A stretch of 64,000 nt of DNA, taken from positions 527,402 through 591,401 of the forward strand of contig NZ_OZ035017.1 of assembly GCF_964031245.1 (NCBI RefSeq). The letters are read 5' to 3'. The DNA comes from Rickettsiella endosymbiont of Miltochrista miniata. Lineage in GTDB: Bacteria; Pseudomonadota; Gammaproteobacteria; Diplorickettsiales; Diplorickettsiaceae. Position numbers and translations under genes: made by a program. A model generated the notes under the pieces. It saw nothing but the letters and a program-made list of their open reading frames with translations, was not told the origin of the DNA and did no database searches. Of this stretch, positions 18,120-27,337 are shown one piece after another. Positions within the stretch are counted from its first letter, which is position 1, and every line of letters begins with the position of its first letter.

Positions 18120-19290
18120 GTAAAGTTCGAAACAATGGTTTAGGTAGCTTATTATATAGGTGGCCACTAATCCAAGCAGATTTTTTTAGTGCTTTTATCC
18201 AAGCCTCTATAGATTTTACTGGGCCAATATCATAACGCCTAGCAGAGATTCCTAGTCCGAAAGTTTCATTAAATTTACTTTTTGAGTAAAAATAAATTTG
18301 AAATCCTTTTGGATTCCATACGATTTGCTTGGCAATTTTCCTGCACTCTTTAAGTCTAAATTTATTTTTTAATTGATATGAAGTAATAGCGTCTAGTACT
18401 GACTGTTGAAAAATAGGTACGATACTGTCGGCCATAATTTCAGTTTTATGTGTTTCGGGTATAACCTTGTTATTTTGATCGATAATATATCTTTTCACTG
18501 AGCCTTGTATTGGAGTACATAGAAATTCTAATGGCAAAACAAATCGCATTAAACATGTAAATAGTCGATTGACTGCTGCATCGTCGCCATCAAATAAAAA
18601 TGCTTTTTTAAAGTAATTTTTTGAAATAAATTTCTTTTGACGATGCAAACCTAAATAAAAACCATAGATTTTTTTTTCTGGGAAAATTAGACTAATATTA
18701 TCTTGTATACTTCCACGCCAGCCAATATCAACGATTCCTACAGGGGTATCATCTAAAAAATTATTTTGTTTTAGATATTCTGTTAACAGTTCCTTTTTAG
18801 ATACAATAGCTTTTTTAATTATTTGGTCTACAGTATCGTTTTTTAAAAATTGATTAAAAATAGGGTTTTTTGCTATACCAAGGATCTCTTTGTCATAACT
18901 CCCGTATTCTTGGTTATATAATGCTTGCAAACGTTCATCTTCGATGTCCAATGATCTAAAGAATGCTTCAGGTGATTGATTTGGATAAATATTCCATAAT
19001 CTTTGAAACGCATTCTGATCGTTTATTTCTACTGATGGCAAGAAAGTTGCAAGTCGACTGACCGAAAGCAGGTGACATTCTGTGTCGTAAATATTAAATT
19101 TTTCTTGTAAAGCTTTTACCAACTCAATAAAAAAAGTACCTTCTCTAGTAAAAAAGTATAATTTTTTTATATTCGATTGTTGGCAACTATGGATTAGCCA
19201 ATACGAAAATTCATGAAATAATAGGCTCCATTCCTTACCATAAAGTTGGGCTTCGGCAAAAAGTTGATTATTTATTTCAATTTTTTGCAT
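18064..19290 (-). CDS. Polysaccharide-locus protein with DIGW-type domain (COG5610 C-terminal-like)
   Basis: A 408-residue protein without signal peptide. Motifs FFTREGTFFIELVKAL (near residue 47), SVSRLATF and VGIVDIGWRGSIQDNI (near residue 183) recur in the same order in the C-terminal half of the 776-residue protein two genes upstream (FFLAREGLLL, YISRLTS, VGIVDLGWGGTIQ). The two therefore share a domain known from HAD-fused COG5610 proteins in polysaccharide loci, but this copy has no HAD domain. It is the last gene of a minus-strand operon, three bases after galE. Molecular function is unknown; a role in surface glycan assembly is inferred from context. Confidence 0.75.
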   Translation of the reverse strand: MQKIEINNQLFAEAQLYGKEWSLLFHEFSYWLIHSCQQSNIKKLYFFTREGTFFIELVKALQEKFNIYDTECHLLSVSRLATFLPSVEINDQNAFQRLWNIYPNQSPEAFFRSLDIEDERLQALYNQEYGSYDKEILGIAKNPIFNQFLKNDTVDQIIKKAIVSKKELLTEYLKQNNFLDDTPVGIVDIGWRGSIQDNISLIFPEKKIYGFYLGLHRQKKFISKNYFKKAFLFDGDDAAVNRLFTCLMRFVLPLEFLCTPIQGSVKRYIIDQNNKVIPETHKTEIMADSIVPIFQQSVLDAITSYQLKNKFRLKECRKIAKQIVWNPKGFQIYFYSKSKFNETFGLGISARRYDIGPVKSIEAWIKALKKSAWISGHLYNKLPKPLFRTLPILYLLYCLLTFDSYLLH

Positions 19291-19293
19291 GTT

Positions 19294-20286
19294 TTAATCC
19301 GTAGAAAGTTTTTTATTCCAAGCGAGCTCAGAAGTAATTATTTCCTTATAAGGGTCTTTGAATAAAGATTTCCAACCTAAAGACTGTATACGTTTATTAT
19401 CCGCTACAGAATAAGAAATATCATCGCTTCTTCGATCCCCTATAATATAGTTTAATGTATTATCTGATAGTGAATTGACAAGCTGAACCACTTCGAGGAC
19501 AGATAACCCTTTCCCATAACCAACATTAAGTGTTAAATTTTTGTTTACCGTGAGTTGGTTGAATTGATTAATTGCCATTACGTGTGCATTGGCAATATCC
19601 ATTACATGAATGTAGTCTCTTACACAAGTTCCGTCCGGCGTATCGAAATCATTACCATAGATGGTAATTGGTAATTTATCTATTGTTATATTACGGCAAA
19701 TAAGTGGAATGAGAGCACCGGATGACCGGTTGAAATTACCGACTCTTAAAGATTGATCATGCCCAGCAACATTAAAATATCGCAATATAGTGAGCTGCAT
19801 AGCATATTCGGTTGCTAAATGACTTAACGCTAATTCTGTAATATATTTAGATTTACCATAAGGGTTATTTGGATTTGTAAGCTGTTTTTCACAGACAGTT
19901 TGATAAGAATTTTGCCCATATACGGCTGCTGTCGACGAAAAAATAAAATGTTTAACGGTATATCGACCACAAACTTTCATTAAATTAATCGATTTTAAAA
20001 GGTTTTCTTCATAATAAAATTCTGATTGATGGATAGATTCTTCAACTGAGGTTTTTGCTGCAAGATGCATGATAATGTCTATTGGATGCCGATTAAATAC
20101 ATCTTCTAAGAAATTACTATCTCCGATATCACCTATTTCGTAAACAACGTCTTCTAACATATTGTTATGCTGCCCAGTCGATAGGTTATCTACAACAACA
20201 ATTTTAAATCCGTGATTTTTAAGGAGCAGCGTAATGTGGCTACCTATGTAACCACAGCCGCCCGTAATTAAAATATTTTTATTCAT
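19294..20286 (-). CDS. galE: UDP-glucose 4-epimerase
   Basis: Interconverts UDP-glucose and UDP-galactose (or their N-acetyl forms) for surface polysaccharide. The SDR-family NAD-binding loop TGGCGYIGSH lies at residues 8-17; the catalytic Ser is in FSSTAAVYG and the catalytic Tyr-Lys pair in NPYGKSK near residue 147. Substrate-binding segments NVAGHD and VRDYIHVMD follow. The 330-residue length is normal. It overlaps the upstream HAD-domain gene by four bases and is followed three bases later by the 408-residue protein, forming one operon. Confidence 0.94.
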   Translation of the reverse strand: MNKNILITGGCGYIGSHITLLLKNHGFKIVVVDNLSTGQHNNMLEDVVYEIGDIGDSNFLEDVFNRHPIDIIMHLAAKTSVEESIHQSEFYYEENLLKSINLMKVCGRYTVKHFIFSSTAAVYGQNSYQTVCEKQLTNPNNPYGKSKYITELALSHLATEYAMQLTILRYFNVAGHDQSLRVGNFNRSSGALIPLICRNITIDKLPITIYGNDFDTPDGTCVRDYIHVMDIANAHVMAINQFNQLTVNKNLTLNVGYGKGLSVLEVVQLVNSLSDNTLNYIIGDRRSDDISYSVADNKRIQSLGWKSLFKDPYKEIITSELAWNKKLSTD

Positions 20287-22607
20287 ATTCTTTTTTTAAG
20301 CAAACGACCCATCATTTTATGTTTGATGCGTGAATAAAAATAATGTAGAAAATAGTGCCCAAGATTATAAAAAGTTAATAAAAATGGGATAGGTGCAACG
20401 GCCATGCTGCCATAACGCCAAGGAGACGTTTGTATTTTTCTTAGTAAAGTGATAGGTCGAAAAACATCAGAGAATCTTATAAGATTTATCAGCGGTTTTG
20501 CTGATCTGGATGACCAGTTATAATTGAACTGATAATTATGTAATTTCTTAAGATCTATCATTTTAGGGTTATAAATAAATTTCAAAAATCTTTTAGTAGT
20601 GTAATCCTTAAGTGTGCCTAATGGCAAACAAGCGATATTAAATAAGCGGCTAAATGCTTTGGCATCATTGACTAAGTGGTTTAAAAGGTGCTCTTGAAAA
20701 AGACAATTAAAGTGATTTTTTTCTTGGAAGTTTTTTCTGTTTTCGAATATTGGGACAACCAAGCCTGCTTTATTTTCTTTATAAGCAAGCGTTGTGCCAA
20801 TCTTATCACAACCACATACACTTTCTAAAAAAGGGATGACGCCATTTAATTTTCTATTTTGATAATCGTTTTGATAGGATATGATGTAACCTGGGAAAAA
20901 AGTTGAGCGTTTGCGGCTAGGATTATTTTTGTTAGTGATTAAGCTATTTGTTCCAAAGTAAAAACCAAATAATTTTGTCGCGGGATAGTCTTGTAACAAA
21001 TAACCAATATTCTTTTGAATCGTTCCACCCCAACCTAGATCGACTATACCTACTCTCCCTTCAGATAATACCCCTTGTTCTGAAAGATAGCGCTTCAAAT
21101 AATCTATATTATTTTTTAATAAGCGATCGATTTCTATTCCAAAAATTGTGGTGTTAAATAAATGAATAAATGTTTTTTTATCGATGTTATTTAAATAGGG
21201 TTCGATAATTTCGATACTTTCATTTGAGAAATCTTTTAATGATAAGCCAAAGGTATATATAAAATTTAAAATAGAGAGATAGCCTGTTGCATAAATACAG
21301 TTTTCAATCAAAACATTAAGGTTTTTGTTATTGTAGATTGCACAAGCACTGGTGAGTCTACTGATATAAATGACTTTAAATGTAAGGTTTTTTTTTAAGT
21401 CTTGAAAAAGTAATACCTTATTTAAAATTTCAGTAAATATTTTTTGAAGCAATAGGCCTTCTCTTGCTAAGAAAAATATTTTCTTTATACCTAAAGAATG
21501 CATATCTAGCAGGGATTGATAGGCAAATACAGAAAGTACGGGCGCAATGAAATGACTGATTTCTCGATAATCATCAAATGGATAATTTTTCTTTGCAATA
21601 TAATGTTTTATTAAGGAATTTTTTGCACTTTTTTGATGGTATTTTTTCGGATTATGCCAAGCGCTTAGTTGCTTATATTGTTTCAAAACTTCTTTGTTAT
21701 GGTAATAGAGTGATTTTATGCCGAGTTTTTCTGCAGAAATAACGTCTGAAAATAGATTATCCCCCACATGTAGTATCTTTTTAGAGTCAATTGCTAAATC
21801 TTCTAAAACAAACTGATATAAACGACCTGAGCCTTTAGTTATTTTTTTTGTGGAAGAAACATAAAATCTATCAACATAGGATGCGATGCCAAAATGCTTT
21901 GCAATTTCTTCAAGATGCTCTTTGCATAAATACATATCTGAGCAGACTATAATTTTTTTCCCTTTCTTTTTTAATTTGCTCATCGTTACCTCTATTTCTT
22001 TAGAGAGATAGAGATGATTTATTTCATTTTTTATTTCGTAAGTGATAATTTCTCGCGTTAAATCGATCAATTTTTTTTGTAATATTTGAGATAAAGTCTG
22101 TTCTATGATAGAAAATATATCGGTTTCTCTATCCTTGCCGTGCTGGTCAAAGCTATGGTCACGTAGTTTTTTTTCTGTGCTGTTCCTTATTTTGTTGAAA
22201 TGTTCTACATTGAGGTAACAGCCTAATTGCTTAAGCTTAAGGCAGGCATACTCCGCCGTTTTAATTTTGACAGCATCGGGCGGCGAAATAATCCGATGGA
22301 CAAGCGTATCAAAGAAATCAAATGAAATTATATCGTAGGGGTCGCAATAGTATAAAACGTCATTAAGTGAAGTAATTTTGATTTTATAGTTAAAGGTTTT
22401 ATTCTGTGAAGCAAACTGTATTTTTTTTGCTAAAAAATAAGTTTTTTTTAATACTTTATAAAGTATGGGTATTTTATCTTTGAGGATGACAGCGTTTAAT
22501 TTTATGAATTCTGCTTTTCTAGATAATCGACGTTTACTGTTGGCTAGAAGTAAGCTCAACATAGATTTGTATGCGATTATTTTTGTTATGACTAAATAAT
22601 TTTTCAT
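20283..22607 (-). CDS. HAD hydrolase fused to DIGW-type domain (COG5610-like)
   Basis: A two-domain protein of about 774 residues. The HAD domain (about 90-300) has motif I SFDFFDTLVHR, motif II IIVCSDMYL and motif IV HVGDNLFSDVISAEKLG. The C-terminal part (about 345-640) carries the same conserved series as the 408-residue protein at 18064: FFLAREGLLL, YISRLTS, VGIVDLGWGGTIQ, KLFGFYFGT. COG5610 proteins with this fusion occur in LPS and capsule loci, but no reaction has been established to my knowledge. The ATG at 22607 is used; an in-frame TTG two codons upstream is possible. It is the first gene of the operon with galE. Confidence 0.78.
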   Translation of the reverse strand: MKNYLVITKIIAYKSMLSLLLANSKRRLSRKAEFIKLNAVILKDKIPILYKVLKKTYFLAKKIQFASQNKTFNYKIKITSLNDVLYYCDPYDIISFDFFDTLVHRIISPPDAVKIKTAEYACLKLKQLGCYLNVEHFNKIRNSTEKKLRDHSFDQHGKDRETDIFSIIEQTLSQILQKKLIDLTREIITYEIKNEINHLYLSKEIEVTMSKLKKKGKKIIVCSDMYLCKEHLEEIAKHFGIASYVDRFYVSSTKKITKGSGRLYQFVLEDLAIDSKKILHVGDNLFSDVISAEKLGIKSLYYHNKEVLKQYKQLSAWHNPKKYHQKSAKNSLIKHYIAKKNYPFDDYREISHFIAPVLSVFAYQSLLDMHSLGIKKIFFLAREGLLLQKIFTEILNKVLLFQDLKKNLTFKVIYISRLTSACAIYNNKNLNVLIENCIYATGYLSILNFIYTFGLSLKDFSNESIEIIEPYLNNIDKKTFIHLFNTTIFGIEIDRLLKNNIDYLKRYLSEQGVLSEGRVGIVDLGWGGTIQKNIGYLLQDYPATKLFGFYFGTNSLITNKNNPSRKRSTFFPGYIISYQNDYQNRKLNGVIPFLESVCGCDKIGTTLAYKENKAGLVVPIFENRKNFQEKNHFNCLFQEHLLNHLVNDAKAFSRLFNIACLPLGTLKDYTTKRFLKFIYNPKMIDLKKLHNYQFNYNWSSRSAKPLINLIRFSDVFRPITLLRKIQTSPWRYGSMAVAPIPFLLTFYNLGHYFLHYFYSRIKHKMMGRLLKKRI

Positions 22608-22754
22608 TGGCAAGCTGAGTAATTCTTTTTATAATAGAGCTTGGGGAAAAGGGCTGATCAATTTTTGAGTAAATAAATATGGCCTTTAGCCGACTAAACA
22701 GAGGCTTTCCGTTAATAATGTCATAATATATTCCTACTTTACTGGATTAGTTCT

Positions 22755-22831
22755 TGGTGGCTATGGGTGGGCTCGAACCACCGACCCCAGCATTATGAAT
22801 GCTGTGCTCTAACCAACTGAGCTACATAGCC
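22755..22831 (-). tRNA. tRNA-Met (CAT), elongator type
   Basis: The minus strand folds into a full cloverleaf of 77 nt including encoded CCA. The acceptor arms are GGCTATG and CATAGCC, with D-loop AGCTCAGTTGGTTAGAGC, anticodon loop TTCATAA (anticodon CAT) and T-arm GGTTCGAGCC. The sequence is close to E. coli elongator tRNA-Met and lacks the initiator C1-A72 mismatch. A second copy of its first 19 bases lies 139 bases upstream. Confidence 0.96.
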
Positions 22832-22989
22832 TAAACTTCTTTAACTTCGATTTACTCTGTCTGTGCTCCTTTCTGCGCTACGCATTCCTGCTCCGCTTGA
22901 AAGCCGGCCCTGCGCATCCTGCTTCGGGCGTTCACAAAGAAAAAGCGTTGCTTTTTCTTTTCTTGCTCACCCAACTGAGCTACATAGCC
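22832..22989 (-). other. Structured insert with partial tRNA-Met duplicate
   Basis: Positions 22971-22989 repeat exactly the first 19 bases of tRNA-Met (22813-22831); the next bases still resemble the D-arm and then diverge. The 139 bases between hold two related GC-rich segments (minus strand GAAGCAGGATGCGCAG and GGAGCAGGAATGCGTAG) and a perfect 11-bp hairpin. The arrangement looks like a small insertion at the 5' end of the tRNA gene that duplicated the target, or a rearranged tandem tRNA. No coding potential is seen. Confidence 0.7.
22936..22960. other. Perfect 11-bp hairpin with AT-rich stem
   Basis: AAAGAAAAAGC pairs with GCTTTTTCTTT around a three-base GTT loop. On the plus strand it is followed by TTCTT, so it could act as a weak terminator; on the minus strand it would lie inside a longer tRNA-Met precursor. 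Confidence 0.6.
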
Positions 22990-23039
22990 AAAGGTGGCCT
23001 ATTGTGCTAAAGCGGCACTGAATCTGTCAAGCAATAAAC

Positions 23040-24911
23040 TTAATTTTTATCTTTAAAGTAATACCGTTGAGTTAACGCTAAGGCGGCTAAGATATTTTTC
23101 ATCGGTAAGGACTCATTGGGTAACAGCTTAGCTTGGAGGTTTTGGATTTGGTAATAACCTGAGGGGAAAATGGCGATGATTTTTTTATCATTCACCACGC
23201 CTAAATTGGTATAACTATGTATTAATAAAAATGTAGGGGGTTTTTTATTAAACAAAGACTGGCCTATGCTGTAGTCCGTTATAGGGTTTTGCAAGCCAAA
23301 GATTCGGTTGAGTAAAGTCGGTACTACGTCATAATGGCTAGTCATATGCTTAACCTGCATCGGTTTTTGGCCTGGCCAATGAATAATCAAAGGGATTTGG
23401 GTTTGGTAGCGAGTGAAATTACTGGCATGTCCCCAATAACCTTGATGGTTATCATTGAACTCATTACCATGGTCCGCAGTAATAAGGACTAACGTATTAT
23501 CCAATAAATGTCGTTTTTTAAGTAAAGCCAGATCTTGTCCCACTAGCTGGTCGATGTAATATAAGGCATTTTTGTAACGGTTAAATGTAGGGTTTGGATC
23601 GGTATGGCTAGTATAGATTAAGCGATCACAGGCCGATACGCTGGGTTGAAAAATATGTATTGGACTATCACCAATGCAGAAGCTATGCGCGGCATCATAA
23701 AATACAAAGCTAAAAAAAGGCGATGGTGTCTGCGTGATAAATTGCTTAAATTCTTTAGTAATTTGTTTATCTCTATCGTAAGGGGTGTACCCTATCGTTG
23801 AAGTTTTTAAATTTTTTATTCCCAAAAATATATTCAGATTAAAAGGGGGAGCGAGTAGCGAGGCGCTGGTGAAAATACCCATATGGTAATTTTCAGCGAG
23901 CAGTTTATCCATAAATAATGGGCTTTTATGTTGATTAATAGTGGCTGCCCAATAGGTAGCAGGTAAACTATAAAATAAAGAAAATAGACCGGGTTGAGTT
24001 CCATTCCCCCCACTGAAATGTTGTTGAAATTGCCAACTTTGTTGTGCAAAACGATAAATATTCGGCGTATTGACAGCACTCAACATATCAAAACGCCAGC
24101 TATCGATCAGAATAAAAACGATATTCATCGGCTTTTTAAGGGGCTTATAAACTAATGGATGTAGAGGATAGTCAAGTTTTTGATTAGCATGATTGATTTC
24201 TACAAAATCGGAACGATAAAGACTCTCGAGTTCAGTGAGTGCCTGCTTACCCGGTAATAACTTGGCTAAGACTTCATAGTACAGCGGTATAGTGTAAGCT
24301 TGCTGATTAAGTGCTAGCGCAGTTGAGCTTTTGATTAATATAGCTAGCATATAGTAGGAAAATAGGAGACAACCTAGCGTTGCAACCGGATAGAGTGAGA
24401 CATAAGTTTTATGGCGTAATTTTTTCCATATGAATATGGCTAAACCTATTTCTAAAATCAATAAAAAACTAGATAATATTCCTATCGATAGCCATTCTAG
24501 CCAGGAAAGATCAAAGACTTCGTCGGCTTGACCTCCTGTCAGTAATTTCCAAATAACGCCATTTAAATGAAAGTGGTATTGGCCGAATACAAATGTATCA
24601 ACGCTAAGTAAATAAGCGAATAGGAAACCTATCATGACGGAAACAGAAAGTATGAGTTTTTTTCTAGGACAAACTATGACAAGGATGATGGGGATAATCG
24701 CAGCAATACAAGCAAACAAACCGAGTTGACCAAAAAATGCAGTGAATAAAAACAAACATGCCAACAACTGATTTGCTAGGGACGAAACAGATAAATGAAA
24801 GGGGATAATAATGGCGAGATAGTGCAAGCCAATTCCCCAAAATAATAAGGCATTTCCGGTGAAAAACCAAAATATCCAATTAAAATAATTTTTTTTCGTT
24901 ATTAAAGACAT
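23040..24911 (-). CDS. pbgA: Inner-membrane sulfatase-fold protein of the PbgA/YejM (LapC) type
   Basis: A 623-residue protein with five N-terminal membrane helices (residues about 10-190) followed by a periplasmic alkaline-phosphatase/sulfatase-fold domain. The FHLNGVIWKLLTGG segment resembles E. coli YejM FHLHLNPIVWQLV, and FSGGNGTQPGLFSLFYSLPATYW matches the YejM SGGNRTDTGIFGLFYGL region. In E. coli this protein senses periplasmic LPS and controls LpxC turnover through LapB. The sulfatase nucleophile is Thr in the GGNGTQPG loop, as in non-catalytic YejM-type homologues. It is transcribed after fis with a 64-base gap. Functional equivalence with PbgA is inferred. Confidence 0.83.
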   Translation of the reverse strand: MSLITKKNYFNWIFWFFTGNALLFWGIGLHYLAIIIPFHLSVSSLANQLLACLFLFTAFFGQLGLFACIAAIIPIILVIVCPRKKLILSVSVMIGFLFAYLLSVDTFVFGQYHFHLNGVIWKLLTGGQADEVFDLSWLEWLSIGILSSFLLILEIGLAIFIWKKLRHKTYVSLYPVATLGCLLFSYYMLAILIKSSTALALNQQAYTIPLYYEVLAKLLPGKQALTELESLYRSDFVEINHANQKLDYPLHPLVYKPLKKPMNIVFILIDSWRFDMLSAVNTPNIYRFAQQSWQFQQHFSGGNGTQPGLFSLFYSLPATYWAATINQHKSPLFMDKLLAENYHMGIFTSASLLAPPFNLNIFLGIKNLKTSTIGYTPYDRDKQITKEFKQFITQTPSPFFSFVFYDAAHSFCIGDSPIHIFQPSVSACDRLIYTSHTDPNPTFNRYKNALYYIDQLVGQDLALLKKRHLLDNTLVLITADHGNEFNDNHQGYWGHASNFTRYQTQIPLIIHWPGQKPMQVKHMTSHYDVVPTLLNRIFGLQNPITDYSIGQSLFNKKPPTFLLIHSYTNLGVVNDKKIIAIFPSGYYQIQNLQAKLLPNESLPMKNILAALALTQRYYFKDKN

Positions 24912-24975
24912 TTTTTTTATTGTTGTTATTTTTTTTTATAGGTTGCACGAGAGGTTTATTTACTGGTCTTTTGAT

Positions 24976-25263
24976 CTAGCAAAGATCGCATTGTTTTAGT
25001 TTTTTGCGTAGAGTACCGCGACTGATACCTAGCATTTTCGCTGCTTTGGTTTGGTTTCCGCGAGTTTGGCGTAATACCACTTCTAGCATAGGGGATTCAA
25101 CCTCGGCTAGAACGAGACCGTAAAGATTAGAAGGTGAGTTCCCATCTAATTGCGAAAAGTAATTTTCTAAAGCCTGCTCGACATAGGTTTTTAGCGGCTG
25201 CTGAGGTGCGCCAGCGCTAGCAACCATAGGTAGAACAGGAAGTTGATCGAGTGCATTTTGCAT
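24976..25263 (-). CDS. fis: Fis-family nucleoid protein
   Basis: Small DNA-bending regulator of rRNA synthesis, recombination and growth-phase expression. The C-terminal helix-turn-helix (LRQTRGNQTKAAKMLGISRGTLRKKLKQ) is characteristic, and the N-terminal part carries the dimerisation helices (LKTYVEQALENYFSQL). The ATG at 25263 lies nine bases after AAGGG and is preferred to the ATG at 25269, which is too close; this gives 95 residues. Unlike in enterics it is not preceded by dusB. It diverges from dsbD, and the 250 bases between presumably hold both promoters. Confidence 0.92.
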   Translation of the reverse strand: MQNALDQLPVLPMVASAGAPQQPLKTYVEQALENYFSQLDGNSPSNLYGLVLAEVESPMLEVVLRQTRGNQTKAAKMLGISRGTLRKKLKQCDLC

Positions 25264-25515
25264 ATACATTATCCCTTGAGACTTGACTAGGTCAGAGGAG
25301 CTTCCATGATATAGTAGCTAGGAGGTTGCGACAAGCGTCTTTTGGCGGATTTTTTGATTTTCTTAGCCTCTGAGTTAGGCCCAGCCCTAATTTTTCTTAA
25401 AAAATTTTGCGAAACATTGTTTTTTCTGTGAGATTTGCTAGAAAAATAGCGGGTAAAGGTCTATTTAATAGTAGTGGCTCGATACTTAGATCTATATCTT
25501 AAAGGAACAACTATT

Positions 25516-27180
25516 TTGTTTAATTTAATTAAGTTTTTAAAAGTTTTACTCTTTGGATTGAGCTTGGGTGCAGGCGTATTACCGGCTTATGCTGTCCAGC
25601 AAGCTTTACCCGTGGATCAGGTTTTTCAAGTCTCGGTGCAGCGTTTAAATAATAAAACGCTAACGGCACGTTGGACTATCAAGCCCGGTTATTATCTTTA
25701 CCGCGATAGAATACATTTCGAAAGTACGCCTATCCGCATAAATTCAGTGGTTTTTCCTAAGGGTATCATTAAACATAATCAATTTATTGGGAAATACGAA
25801 GTCTATCAAGGACATGTGGTCACGTTATTAAAATTCGCCAATCCTCTTCCGGATCAAAATCTGGATATGGTGATCCGTTATCAAGGTTGTGCCGTCGCGG
25901 GGTTTTGTTATCCGCCTATAGTTAAACATTTAAGTTTAACCCATGCTGGAATGTCAGTCAGCGAAACTGACCAAAATTCCTCAGACATAAGCCAGAATTC
26001 TTTGGGGAAAAATCAGGGTCAGGGAACTATAAAAACTGCTAGCGAACAAAGTAAAATCTTAACTTTATTAGCGGGTCATAATATTTTTTGGACACTGATT
26101 AGTTTCTTTGGATTTGGTTTATTATTATCGCTAACTCCTTGTGTTTTGCCGTTGATTCCCGTGTTATCCGCTATCATTTTAGGTCAAAAACAATTGACGA
26201 CGGCTAAAGCCTTTAGTTTGTCGATAACTTACGTTTTGGCTATGGCATTTACTTATGCCGTAGCCGGGGTCTTTGCTGGTTTAGCAGGCAGTTATTTACA
26301 GGCATTTTTACAGAGTCCATGGGTCATTATCATTGTTTGTGCATTATTTGTCGCACTTGCTTTTTCTTTGTTTGGTTTCTATGAGTTACGTCTGCCTGTG
26401 AGTTGGCATGAAAAGCTTATTCATATCACGAATCGCCAACAAGGCGGCAATTATATCGGTGTGGCGTTAATGGGCTGCTTGTCCACATTAGTTATTTCTC
26501 CGTGTATAACAGCGCCTTTAGTGGGTGTATTAACCTATATTGGTAACACCGGGAATGCCATACTGGGTGGACTCGCTTTATTTGTTTTGGGTTTGGGCTC
26601 AGGTATACCTTTATTAATTATTGGAACTTCGGCAGGTAAATGGCTACCTAAATCTGGCCCTTGGATGAATGGCATTAAAATTGTCTTAGGGGTACTGATG
26701 TTGGCTATGGCTGTGTGGTTGCTAGCACGAATCATCCCCAGCAATTCTCGACCCTTTCGCATGCTGCATCCCAACCAAGTCGTAGGCTCTGAAGCCAGTA
26801 ATTTTCAGACAATTAAGGGTATTTCTGATTTAAGACAAGTTTTGATACAGGCAAAACAACAGAATAAACCGGTGTTAGTCGATTTTTATGCTAATTGGTG
26901 TTTATCTTGCAAGGAAATGGAACGGATAGTTTTCACTGCGCCACAAGTTAAATCCTTAATGTCGCATTTCATTTTGTTAAAAGCGGATGTCACCGCGAAT
27001 GATGACCAAGATAAAGCTTTAGAACGTCAATTTCATGTGATTGCCCCGCCGACCTTTTTATTTTTTGCGCCAAATGGACAAGAATTGACGGACTTTAGAA
27101 TAGTGGGTCAAGAAGAAAGTCAGACCTTTGCTAGTCACCTACAAAGTGTTTTAGCTATAAAATGGCGGAATAATCTTTAG
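25516..27180 (+). CDS. dsbD: Thiol:disulfide interchange protein DsbD
   Basis: Carries electrons from cytoplasmic thioredoxin to periplasmic DsbC/DsbG and cytochrome maturation. The signal peptide is FNLIKFLKVLLFGLSLGAG up to AYA. The N-terminal alpha domain has the redox pair in GCAVAGFCYPP. The membrane beta domain has its two essential Cys in LTPCVLPLIP and ISPCITAPLVG. The C-terminal thioredoxin-like gamma domain has WCLSCKEME. The start is set at TTG 25516, nine bases after AAAGGA; the GTG at 25474 would add a poorly charged extension before the signal peptide. About 554 residues, normal length. Confidence 0.94.
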   Translation: MFNLIKFLKVLLFGLSLGAGVLPAYAVQQALPVDQVFQVSVQRLNNKTLTARWTIKPGYYLYRDRIHFESTPIRINSVVFPKGIIKHNQFIGKYEVYQGHVVTLLKFANPLPDQNLDMVIRYQGCAVAGFCYPPIVKHLSLTHAGMSVSETDQNSSDISQNSLGKNQGQGTIKTASEQSKILTLLAGHNIFWTLISFFGFGLLLSLTPCVLPLIPVLSAIILGQKQLTTAKAFSLSITYVLAMAFTYAVAGVFAGLAGSYLQAFLQSPWVIIIVCALFVALAFSLFGFYELRLPVSWHEKLIHITNRQQGGNYIGVALMGCLSTLVISPCITAPLVGVLTYIGNTGNAILGGLALFVLGLGSGIPLLIIGTSAGKWLPKSGPWMNGIKIVLGVLMLAMAVWLLARIIPSNSRPFRMLHPNQVVGSEASNFQTIKGISDLRQVLIQAKQQNKPVLVDFYANWCLSCKEMERIVFTAPQVKSLMSHFILLKADVTANDDQDKALERQFHVIAPPTFLFFAPNGQELTDFRIVGQEESQTFASHLQSVLAIKWRNNL

Positions 27181-27204
27181 TGAAAGAAAACAAATGAAAA
27201 TCAC

Positions 27205-27280
27205 CGTCATTGTGAGCGAATGGATTGCCACGCGCTCCGCGCTCGCAATGACAATGATTTTCGGTGCTCGCAAGGACGAT
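27205..27280. repeat. Family B palindromic repeat, copy 3 (rearranged)
   Basis: CGTCATTGTGAGCGAA and CGCTCGCAATGAC form a 48-base inverted pair at 27205-27252. They are followed by a second half-copy (GGTGCTCGCAAGGACG, 27263-27278). It lies between the convergent dsbD and EamA genes, where the hairpin could end both transcripts. Confidence 0.8.
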
Positions 27281-27337
27281 CAATAGTTTATGTGCGCACA
27301 ATGACAGTAAACTATTAGTAAGTTGCGAAATAAGTTG

